A stretch of DNA of 64,000 nucleotides, taken from Petropleomorpha daqingensis. Lineage in GTDB: Bacteria > Actinomycetota > Actinomycetes > Mycobacteriales > Geodermatophilaceae. The stretch spans positions 4,419,197-4,483,196 of the forward strand of contig NZ_JACBZT010000001.1 of the NCBI RefSeq assembly GCF_013408985.1, written 5' to 3'. Under the pieces are notes generated by a model. The model was not told where the DNA came from, made no database searches, and was given only the letters and a program-made list of their open reading frames with translations. The translations under genes and the position numbers were made by a program. Positions 1 through 11,367 of this stretch are shown piece after piece (within the stretch, counting starts at the first letter, position 1; each line of letters opens with the position of its first letter).

Positions 1-855
1 TCGCGAATCGGTTACCTGGACGTCGCCACCGCCCGGGCGCAGGAACTGGGATGCGACATCCGGATGGGAACGACCGTGGCGAGCCTGGAGCAGAAGCCGG
101 AGAACGTCGCGGTCACCTTCAGCAGCGGGGACAGTGCGGAATACGACCTCGTCGTCGGTTTCGACGGGATCAATTCACAGATCCGCCACGAGTACTTCGG
201 CGCCCGGTACGACCCCACCCCGGCCGGAGGCGTGGCGTGGCGATGTCCTCTGCCGCTCGCGGACGGCCTGACCGACACCACCTTCCTCCAGGGCCACGGG
301 GGCAAGATCGTCTTCTCTCCGCTGTCGAGCGACATGATGTACATGGTGCTGACCGTCGCCGAGGAGGGCCGCCCGCGCTACGACCCGGCCGAGATGCCCC
401 GGATCATGTATGACCGCGCCCGCGCGCTCATGGGGGACTCGGAGTTCATGGCCGAATCCATCGTGCAGGTCCTGCAGTCGACCAGTGTCGCCTACACGCC
501 GTACTCGACGGTGTGGGTGCCCTACCCCTGGTTCCGCGGCCGGGTGATGATCGGGGGCGACGCAGCGCACACCATGCCGCCGTATCTCGGCTCGGGCGCT
601 GCCATGGCCATCGAGGACGGCGTCGTCCTCGCCCAGGAACTGGCCAAGGACCACTCCCTGCTCGACGCCCAGCTGATGTTCATGGCACGACGCCTTCCCC
701 GCGCGAGAGCGGTGCACGAGCGGTCGATCGAGTCGATGCTCGAGGAATTCGACTCGGTCACACCCGAGGCCTTCCAACGGCGACTGCAGTTCTTGCGCGA
801 CCTGGAGCCGATCGCGAACGAGTACTCCAACCGACTCCTGGCCCTGCCCTACTGA
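1..855 (+). CDS. FAD-dependent monooxygenase (aromatic hydroxylase type), 5' end missing
   Basis: The reading frame is open from base 1, so the N-terminus with the nucleotide-binding GxGxxG lies outside the window; 284 residues are visible. Two hallmarks of class A flavoprotein hydroxylases are present: the DG motif (GFDGINSQIR, Asp at visible residue 55), which contacts FAD and NAD(P)H, and the GD motif (IGGDAAHTMPP, Asp at visible residue 187), which binds the FAD ribityl chain. The family hydroxylates aromatic or polyketide-like substrates with NAD(P)H and O2 in the cytoplasm. The substrate cannot be read from the sequence. The GH39-like gene begins 87 bp downstream on the same strand, so co-transcription is possible. 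The family assignment is firm; the reaction is not. Confidence 0.85.
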   Translation, partial: SRIGYLDVATARAQELGCDIRMGTTVASLEQKPENVAVTFSSGDSAEYDLVVGFDGINSQIRHEYFGARYDPTPAGGVAWRCPLPLADGLTDTTFLQGHGGKIVFSPLSSDMMYMVLTVAEEGRPRYDPAEMPRIMYDRARALMGDSEFMAESIVQVLQSTSVAYTPYSTVWVPYPWFRGRVMIGGDAAHTMPPYLGSGAAMAIEDGVVLAQELAKDHSLLDAQLMFMARRLPRARAVHERSIESMLEEFDSVTPEAFQRRLQFLRDLEPIANEYSNRLLALPY

Positions 856-942
856 CCCCAGTCGGCGGCCAACACGTCCCTCTGCCCGCGGCGCACCAAC
901 GGGACGCATGTCGACATCACGCGCGAGACGAAAGGATCGATC

Positions 943-2394
943 ATGCCGGAGTTGCAAGCAGAGCCACACGTGCGCGTGCTGGAGATCGACGCGGGTGACG
1001 CCCGTGACTTCAGGTCGCACAAGGGGCTGGGTGGGATCCCCGGCCCCCTTCCCGAGCACCCCGATTTTCCCGACATGACCCCGTTGTGGCGGGAGGCCGG
1101 CGTGACGCTGGTGCGGTCCTACGACTGGATCTCGCGGCTCGACACGAGGAACAACCCGGCGAGCCTCTTCCCCGACTGGGACGCCGATCCGACCGACCCG
1201 GCCAGCTACAACTTCGCGGCGACCGACCAGTGGGTCCAGGCGGTGCACTCCATCGGCGCCGACGTCCTGTTCACCTTCGCGAGCGCCATCCCCGCCAACA
1301 AGCTTCCGGCGGTGGACGTGGACAAGTACGGCGTGGTCGTCGAGCACGTCGTGCGCCACTACGCCCGGGGCTGGGCCGATGGCCCGGCCAGGCCCATCCG
1401 GATGTACGAGTTCGGCGACCAGCCGGACCTGGGACCGCTGCACTTCGAGGGTCCGGCCGATGACTTCTTCGCCATGTACGAGGCCTTCTGCGCGGCCGTC
1501 AAGCGGGTCGACGACACCCTGGTGGTCGGGGGCCCGTCGCTGGCCTTCCCGCTCAACCCGGACGCCGACTACCGCGAGGGCTTCCTCTCGTTCGTGCGGG
1601 AACGACGACTGCCGCTGGACTTCTTCTCGTTCCTGTGGTTCGTGGACCCCACGCGGGATCCTCTGGACTTCCGGTTCGTCGCCGGGGAGATGCGCGCGCT
1701 GCTGGACAGCTACGGCTTCGATGACACCGAGCTGATGCTGTCCTACTGGAACTACCTGGCGATCCCCAGCAACGACGCCCCGTCACCGGAGAAGGCGGCG
1801 TTCCAGGCCGCCGCCGCGATCTACCTGCAGGACACGCCCGTGGACCACGCCCTCTTCTTCCGGGCGGACAGCGGCAGGGACCCTCACTACGGCTTCGTCG
1901 ACCCGGCGGGCATCTACAACCGGGAGGGCTCGCCCGACGAGCGCGCCGTTTCGTTCTCCTTCATCGGGCAGGCCATGACCGGTCAGCGACTCGCCGTGAC
2001 CGGCGGGGACGAGGCCGGCTTCGCCTGTCTCGCCAGCCGCGACGGCGACCGCGCGCGCATCCTCATCGCGAACTTCGTCGCGCCCGAGTCAGCGCTCGTG
2101 GAGAGGGACAGCGATGAGTTCCGGTTCCGCATCCCGATCGGCCCCCAGCACATCGAGCTCGGCTACCGCCTCCCACCGCAGCGCGACGGGCTGGCATCGG
2201 CAGGTGTCGAGTCAGCTCGAGTCGAGCTGAGGAATCTCCCGTGGAAGGGGCGGACCGTGTCGGTCAGCCAGCGATCGCTGCGCGGTGAACTGCGGGCAAC
2301 CCGTGATGCGCTCGTATCCGATTCCGGCTCCGTCGATCTGGACGTCGAGATCGAGCCGCAATCCGTGGTGCTCGTGGAACTCACCGTTCAGTAG
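943..2394 (+). CDS. GH39-like (beta-xylosidase family) protein lacking both catalytic glutamates
   Basis: A 483-residue protein with GH39-like features: a (beta/alpha)8-type region rich in family-like motifs (VRSYDW, LFPDWDADPTDPASYNF, VVGGPS) and a C-terminal beta-rich part from about residue 360. In GH39 the acid/base sits in an NEP motif and the nucleophile in a (T/S)EW motif. Here the aligned segments read YEFGDQPDL (Gln160 at the acid/base position) and LSYWNY (Tyr268 at the nucleophile position). I therefore expect no hydrolysis by the canonical retaining mechanism. Binding, lectin-like or other roles are possible. ATG 943 follows GAAAGGATCGATC, a weak Shine-Dalgarno. No signal peptide is visible, so the protein is probably cytoplasmic. 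Confidence 0.75.
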   Translation: MPELQAEPHVRVLEIDAGDARDFRSHKGLGGIPGPLPEHPDFPDMTPLWREAGVTLVRSYDWISRLDTRNNPASLFPDWDADPTDPASYNFAATDQWVQAVHSIGADVLFTFASAIPANKLPAVDVDKYGVVVEHVVRHYARGWADGPARPIRMYEFGDQPDLGPLHFEGPADDFFAMYEAFCAAVKRVDDTLVVGGPSLAFPLNPDADYREGFLSFVRERRLPLDFFSFLWFVDPTRDPLDFRFVAGEMRALLDSYGFDDTELMLSYWNYLAIPSNDAPSPEKAAFQAAAAIYLQDTPVDHALFFRADSGRDPHYGFVDPAGIYNREGSPDERAVSFSFIGQAMTGQRLAVTGGDEAGFACLASRDGDRARILIANFVAPESALVERDSDEFRFRIPIGPQHIELGYRLPPQRDGLASAGVESARVELRNLPWKGRTVSVSQRSLRGELRATRDALVSDSGSVDLDVEIEPQSVVLVELTVQ

Positions 2395-2636
2395 CGTCTG
2401 CGCCGCTCGGCCACCTGCGGCGCGTGGTCGAGGGTCCAGGTCCCGCGTCTCTCAGCCGGGGGAATGCGATTCCACTGTCGGCACCCATCGTCACGCATAG
2501 CGACGACCGTCGAGATGGGGAAGATGCGGTAAGGATGCTGGTGTGGCGCCGGAACTCCGCCGGGCCCGTGCACGTACTCGTCCATAGCGCGACCACCGCT
2601 GCATCCACCGTCCTCGCACACCTCCGGGAGCACGCG

Positions 2637-3215
2637 ATGCTGGAGTTCCTGACCGTCGTCGGTCTCGTCGTCCTGCTGATCGTCACCGTGCTCGTCACGA
2701 CGGTGTGGATGGCCCTGCGCCGGATCCGCCGCAGCCGGCTGGTCGCCACCGCACGGACGGCCATCGCCGTCGGTACCCCGCTTCTCGCCGCCCACCGGCC
2801 CTCCGCCGTCCGCAACCCGGCGGCCGCGCTGCGCGTGGTGCGCCTGACCCGGGCGCAGTGGGCGCTGCGCCGGGCCGTCACCGACGCCACGCGCACCGGC
2901 GCGTACCTGGGCGACGTCCCGGCCGTGCTGCCCCGCCTGCAGGCCGAGACCGACCGCATCCGGACCGGACTGAGTCGGCTGCCCGACGCGGCCACCCCCG
3001 CCGCGCGGGAGCTGCTGGCCGCCGCCGACCGGCACCTGGCCACGCTGAGCGACCTGACCGACGCGGTCGCCGCGACCCAGGCGCTGCCCGCAGCGGAGGG
3101 CACACTGAGCCACGAGGCCGCCGACGCCGCGCACGGGCTGCGGCTCTACGCCGCCGCCTACGCCGAGCTCCTCGGCGGCCCGACCGCGCCCGCTGCGCAG
3201 CGCCGCGCCGGCTAG
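2637..3215 (+). CDS. Small membrane-anchored protein of unknown function
   Basis: I do not recognise a family. From ATG 2637 (preceded by GGGAG at 6-nt spacing) the product is 192 residues. It has one N-terminal hydrophobic helix (about residues 4-26, LTVVGLVVLLIVTVLV) followed by a basic RRIRRSR stretch, which predicts a cytoplasmic C-terminal domain. The rest is Ala/Leu/Arg-rich and probably alpha-helical. In-frame starts exist upstream (ATG 2535, GTG 2541, the latter just after an AAGGAT box). I prefer 2637 because it places the membrane helix at the N-terminus and has a ribosome binding site. The next gene is convergent, with 10 bp between the stops. Confidence 0.55.
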   Translation: MLEFLTVVGLVVLLIVTVLVTTVWMALRRIRRSRLVATARTAIAVGTPLLAAHRPSAVRNPAAALRVVRLTRAQWALRRAVTDATRTGAYLGDVPAVLPRLQAETDRIRTGLSRLPDAATPAARELLAAADRHLATLSDLTDAVAATQALPAAEGTLSHEAADAAHGLRLYAAAYAELLGGPTAPAAQRRAG

Positions 3216-3225
3216 GTCCGGGCGC

Positions 3226-3630
3226 TCAGGTCTCCTGCGCGGCGTCGCGGGCGTCCTGCAGCAGCCGGGAGATGCGCTGGCGGGTCAGGCCGAACAGCGC
3301 CCCGATCTCCTCCAGGGTCATGCCCTCCTCCCGGAGAGCGGCCGCCTTCGCCTGGCGGAAACGCGTGCCGGCCGCCTCGAAGCGGGCCGTCGCGTCGGTC
3401 AGGACCTCGACGATCAGCGGGCGGTTCTCGCGCAGGACGATGTCGCGGTAGGGGAGATCTTCCCTGCGGCAGGCGCGGATCTGCGCGGCGTGCTCCCGGA
3501 TGAGCGCGGTCACCTCGGCCATCTGCTCGGCGACGGCGACCAGCTCGGCGAGCGCCCGCAGCGGGGGATCGTCGCCCGCGGGTTCTCCTCCCGTCCGTAC
3601 CTGGTGGTCGGGTCGGTCGTGAGGTTCCAC
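3226..3630 (-). CDS. Sigma-70 region 4-like helix-turn-helix protein
   Basis: A 134-residue protein from GTG 3630, which has a strong GGGAGGG Shine-Dalgarno 6 nt upstream. The C-terminal 35 residues (MTLEEIGALFGLTRQRISRL) form a clear helix-turn-helix of the sigma-70 region 4 type. The preceding helical part (residues 30-95) contains conserved-looking ARFEAAGTRFRQAKAAALREEG. There is no region 2, so this is not a complete sigma factor. It may be a small DNA-binding regulator or a sigma-4-like accessory protein. It is transcribed divergently from the GAF-PP2C phosphatase at 3852, and 221 bp separate the two starts. A joint role in stress signalling is inference from position only. Confidence 0.65.
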   Translation of the reverse strand: MEPHDRPDHQVRTGGEPAGDDPPLRALAELVAVAEQMAEVTALIREHAAQIRACRREDLPYRDIVLRENRPLIVEVLTDATARFEAAGTRFRQAKAAALREEGMTLEEIGALFGLTRQRISRLLQDARDAAQET

Positions 3631-3705
3631 GTCTAGCCCTCCCTGCGGGTCCCCGTCGGTCGCTCGGCCTGCGGCTGTAGAGTCGGCACAGAAGCGCAAC
3701 GATCG

Positions 3706-3734
3706 TTGACAGCGGGCGGTGTCCGAGCGACGAT
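3706..3734 (+). promoter_or_regulatory. Candidate promoter of the GAF-PP2C phosphatase gene
   Basis: A perfect -35 hexamer TTGACA (3706-3711) is followed after 17 nt by GACGAT (3729-3734), a partial -10 match. It lies about 118 bp upstream of ATG 3852 in the divergent intergenic region. The -35 and spacing are good and the -10 is weak, so this is moderate evidence only. Confidence 0.4.
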
Positions 3735-3851
3735 CCCAGTCCTGCCGTCGCGGAAACAGCCCGCTCCGGTGCCGATCCATCCGCAGTGTGCCGCGCGAGC
3801 GTTCGCCGCGCGGCACTGGGGTGTGCCCGTGGTCCGAGGAGGGGTGTGCCC

Positions 3852-5192
3852 ATGTCGCGGTCGACCCCTCCGCACGGCGGCCCGCCCGATCCGTGGGACC
3901 GCGAGGCGCTGCTGCGCCGGGTGACCGAAGTGCTGGTCAGCACCCTGGAACCGGAGCAGGCGGCGGCCAGGCTGTGCGACCTGGTGGTTCCCGTTCTCGC
4001 CGACTGGGCGGTGGTCACCCTCATCGACGAGGCGCCGCGGTCGGGGCGTCGCCGCGCGCAGTGGCCGGTGGCCAGCCGGCACCGCGATCCGGCGCGGCAG
4101 GTGCTCGCCGAGAGCTACGCCCGGGCCCGGTTGGACGCCATCACCGACGACGCCCTGCTGCAGCGGACGATCAGGACGGGACGTCCGGAGGTGGTACCGG
4201 GGAACGCGACCACCGCCCTCCGGGCGATGCTGCGGCCGGGGCAGGCGCACGAGCTGCTGGAGGCCCTCGCCCCCGAGCACGTCCTGGTGCTGCCCCTCGT
4301 CGGCCGGAGCGGTGCCGTCGGTCTGTTGAGCCTGTTCAACGGCGCGGCCCGGGGACAGTTCGGGGCCGCGGACCTCGCGACGGCGTCCGACGTGGCGGCC
4401 CGTGCCGGGCTGGTGCTGGACAACGCCCGTCTCTACGACACGCAGCGATCACTGGCCGAGGCCCTGCAGCGCTCGATGCTCACCGCGCCTCCGACGATCG
4501 ACGGCCTCGAGATCGCCGTCCGGTACACGCCCGCCGCGCGTGCCGCCGAGATCGGCGGCGACTGGTACGACTGCTTCGTCCAGCACGGCGGCTCCACGTT
4601 CGTCATCGGGGACGTCGCCGGGCACGACATCAGCGCGGCCGCGGCGATGGGGCAGGTGCGCACCCTGCTGCGCGGCATCGCCGTCGCGACCCAGGCCGGT
4701 CCCGGGCTGCTCCTCGACGCCGTCGACACCGCGATGGCCGAGCTGCAGGTCGCCGCTCTGGCCACCGCCGTCGTCGCCCACCTCAGTCCGCCCGAGGCGC
4801 CCACCGCCGACGGGTGGCGGGTGCGCTGGGCCAATGCCGGCCATCCGCCGCCGCTGCTCGTCCAGCCCGACGGCCGGGTCGCGCTGCTGGACACCGTCCC
4901 GGAGCTGCTCCTCGGTGCGGTACCCGACGTCGTGCGCACCGAGTCGGAGACCCTGCTGCAGCCCGGCGCCGTGCTGCTGCTGTACACCGATGGGCTCGTC
5001 GAGACGCCGGCCCAGTCGGTCGACGACGGCATCGCCCTGCTGCACCGCACGCTCACCGAGCTCGTCGCGGACGGCGGTGCGGGGCCGGGGACGCTCACCC
5101 TCGAGGAGCTGTGCGACGGCCTGCTCGACAGGGTCATGTCCACACCGCCCGAGGACGACGTCGCGCTGCTCGCCGTCCGGCCCTACCGCTGA
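3852..5192 (+). CDS. GAF-domain PP2C (SpoIIE/RsbU-type) serine phosphatase
   Basis: The 446-residue product has an N-terminal GAF-like sensor (about residues 20-180) and a C-terminal PPM/SpoIIE phosphatase domain (about 195-446). Metal-binding motifs are intact: IGGDWYD (Asp237), GDVAGHD (Asp254), LYTDGLVE and PEDDVALL (Asp435/Asp436). Enzymes of this type dephosphorylate STAS-domain anti-sigma factor antagonists and so release a sigma factor in partner-switching cascades. No membrane segment is seen, so it is cytosolic. ATG 3852 has GAGGAGGGG upstream. The longer in-frame start at 3786 adds an Arg-rich tail that looks non-coding. Its likely partner is a STAS protein such as the one at 13.5 kb, but that is inference. 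Confidence 0.88.
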   Translation: MSRSTPPHGGPPDPWDREALLRRVTEVLVSTLEPEQAAARLCDLVVPVLADWAVVTLIDEAPRSGRRRAQWPVASRHRDPARQVLAESYARARLDAITDDALLQRTIRTGRPEVVPGNATTALRAMLRPGQAHELLEALAPEHVLVLPLVGRSGAVGLLSLFNGAARGQFGAADLATASDVAARAGLVLDNARLYDTQRSLAEALQRSMLTAPPTIDGLEIAVRYTPAARAAEIGGDWYDCFVQHGGSTFVIGDVAGHDISAAAAMGQVRTLLRGIAVATQAGPGLLLDAVDTAMAELQVAALATAVVAHLSPPEAPTADGWRVRWANAGHPPPLLVQPDGRVALLDTVPELLLGAVPDVVRTESETLLQPGAVLLLYTDGLVETPAQSVDDGIALLHRTLTELVADGGAGPGTLTLEELCDGLLDRVMSTPPEDDVALLAVRPYR

Positions 5193-5214
5193 ACGGCGCG
5201 GCACCCGGATATCT

Positions 5215-5231
5215 CGTTGCGCCCTGCAACG
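5215..5231 (+). other. Small hairpin downstream of the PP2C gene
   Basis: CGTTGC and GCAACG form a perfect 6-bp stem with a 5-nt loop, 23 bp after the phosphatase stop codon. No T-run follows. It could be a weak terminator, or part of a leader region together with the small ORF at 5284. Confidence 0.35.
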
Positions 5232-5283
5232 CAGACGTGCGATGGTTCCGGCGATCGTGATCCGTCGGCAGGAGGTGAGCCCC

Positions 5284-5337
5284 GTGAACGCAGCGTCCGC
5301 AAGGGTGCTCCCTCGCAGTCCACGATCGCGCGGCTGA
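5284..5337 (+). CDS. Candidate 17-codon small ORF (possible leader peptide)
   Basis: GTG 5284 has an almost ideal Shine-Dalgarno (AGGAGGT, 5270-5276) at 7-nt spacing, the best ribosome binding site in this part of the window. It opens a 17-codon frame ending TGA at 5337 (VNAASARVLPRSPRSRG), rich in Arg, Ser and Pro. It lies 51 bp upstream of the patatin-like gene. It could be a translated leader that couples to the next gene, or the remnant of a longer start region. It has no recognisable homology and is too short to judge by composition. The evidence is the ribosome binding site alone. Confidence 0.3.
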   Translation: MNAASARVLPRSPRSRG

Positions 5338-5388
5338 CGTAGTCGCCACCGGGAGCGCCCGCCAGGCACCGAGCGATTGGCGACTCCC

Positions 5389-6294
5389 ATGAACGCAACA
5401 CCTTCCTCATCTCCGCACGTCTCCTCGACGACGGCCCGCGAACGGGCTCTGGTCCTCGGTGGCGGCGGCTCCTCCGGCAACGCGTGGTCGATCGGCGTCC
5501 TCGCCGGCCTGTTCGAGGCCGGGCTGGACGTGACCGGGGCCGACCTGGTCATCGGGACGTCTGCCGGAGCGACGACCGCCGCCCAGATCACCAGCGCGCC
5601 CGTGACCGACCTGTACGCCGCCACCCTTGCCGCGCCGCCCCCGCGGCGGCCCGGCGGTGCACCTGGTCCCATCGGGTCGCTGACCGACCACCTGGAGCGG
5701 ACCAACCGGATCATCGAAGCCGCCGAGGACGCTGCGGACATGCGCCGCAGGATGGGCGCGGCGGCGATCGAGCTGGCCGCGGCGTCCAACGGCGGCTCGG
5801 CACGGTGGCGCGAGACCGTCGCCGCGCGGCTGCCCGACCCGCGCTGGCCGGAGCGGGCGGTGCACATCACCGTGGTCGATGCGCACACCGGCGAACCGCT
5901 CGTGCTCGACCGCGACAGCGGGGTCGAGCTGGTGGACGCCGTCGCCGCGAGCACCGCCGGCGGCCCCGCCTACCTCATCGGCGACCGCTGGTACATCGAC
6001 GGCGGCTACCGGTCCGTGGACAACGCCGACCTGGCGGCCGGGTACCGGCGGGTGCTGGTGCTGTCACCCCTGGGCGGCAGATCGCGGCACCCGCGGGAGT
6101 GGGGGACCTACCTGGCCGCGCAGGTCGACGAACTGCGCGCCGGCGGCAGCAGGGTCGAGACGGTCCTCCCGGACAGCAACGCCCTCGACGCCTTCGGCGA
6201 GAACATGATGGATCCGTCCAGGCGTCCGCTCGCCGCCCGCGCCGGGCACGACCAGGGACGTGCCCTGGCCGAGCAGCTCACCGAAGGCTGGTGA
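5389..6294 (+). CDS. Patatin-like phospholipase family protein
   Basis: A 301-residue patatin/RssA-type serine hydrolase. The oxyanion motif GGGGSSGNAW (residues 24-33), the nucleophile elbow GTSAG (Ser58) and the DGG motif with the catalytic Asp (Asp204, YIDGGYRS) are all present. The family forms a Ser-Asp dyad and cleaves acyl esters of phospholipids or other lipids. No signal peptide is evident, so action on the inner membrane face or on cytosolic lipids is likely. ATG 5389 lacks a clear Shine-Dalgarno; TTG 5377, four codons upstream, is an alternative. It is on the same strand as the PP2C gene but separated by 196 bp, and it is convergent with the response regulator (3 bp between stops). 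Confidence 0.85.
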   Translation: MNATPSSSPHVSSTTARERALVLGGGGSSGNAWSIGVLAGLFEAGLDVTGADLVIGTSAGATTAAQITSAPVTDLYAATLAAPPPRRPGGAPGPIGSLTDHLERTNRIIEAAEDAADMRRRMGAAAIELAAASNGGSARWRETVAARLPDPRWPERAVHITVVDAHTGEPLVLDRDSGVELVDAVAASTAGGPAYLIGDRWYIDGGYRSVDNADLAAGYRRVLVLSPLGGRSRHPREWGTYLAAQVDELRAGGSRVETVLPDSNALDAFGENMMDPSRRPLAARAGHDQGRALAEQLTEGW

Positions 6295-6297
6295 CGT

Positions 6298-6827
6298 TCA
6301 GAGCCCGCCGAGCGTCGCCCGGAGGCGCTCGACGAGCGTCGACGTGGCGGCGTCGGCGGGCTCGGTGGCGTCGAGCAGCCTCAGGGCCTCGTCCACCTTC
6401 TTGCGCAACGCGTCCCGCTCGGCGGCCCGTTGGGCGGCCTCGGTGTGCAGCACGTACAGGTCGACGAACACCGACACCTTCGACCGCAGCACCCACGGGT
6501 CGAAGGGCTTGGTGATGTAGTCGACCGCGCCCGCCTGGTAGCCGCGGAAGGCCATGTGCGGGTCGTAGTCGGCTGCGGTCAGGAACAGGATCGGGATGTG
6601 CCGGGTCCGCTCCCGCTGCTTGACGTGCTTGGCGGTCTCGAAGCCGTCCATCCCGGGCATGCGCGCATCGAGCAGGATGAGCGCGAAGTCCTTGACGAGC
6701 AGTTGCTTGAGCGCGTCCTCCCCGTTGGAGACGGCGACGACCTCGACGGGGAGGCCCTCCAGGATCGCCTGCAGCGCGAGCAGGTTCTCGCGCCGGTCGT
6801 CGACCGCGAGGACCCGGACGGGGGCGC

Positions 6828-6831
<4 letters not shown>
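6298..6831 (-). CDS. Response regulator with single receiver domain and helical tail
   Basis: The 177-residue protein is a CheY-like receiver: acidic pocket VDDRREN near the N-terminus, phospho-acceptor Asp55 in LLDARMPGMDG, the Thr switch in FLTAAD and Lys in YITKPF. A C-terminal helical segment of about 50 residues (AAQRAAERDALRKKVDEALRL) looks like a coiled coil. It has no DNA-binding domain. Its ATG overlaps the stop of the upstream kinase gene by 4 bp (ATGA, 6828-6831), so the two are translationally coupled. It is very probably phosphorylated by, or relays phosphate from, the adjacent poly-HAMP hybrid kinase. The family often controls an output protein by binding. Confidence 0.88.
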
Positions 6832-11255
<4,424 letters not shown>

Positions 11256-11367
11256 GACCGCCTCCACCCGCCTACCCACCGTCGACGACCGAGAGGGCCG
11301 CCCTGCTCGGGCCCTTCCCGACCGACTGCAGCAGACTGCACCAGTGCCCGCTCGACTCGAGAGGCGG

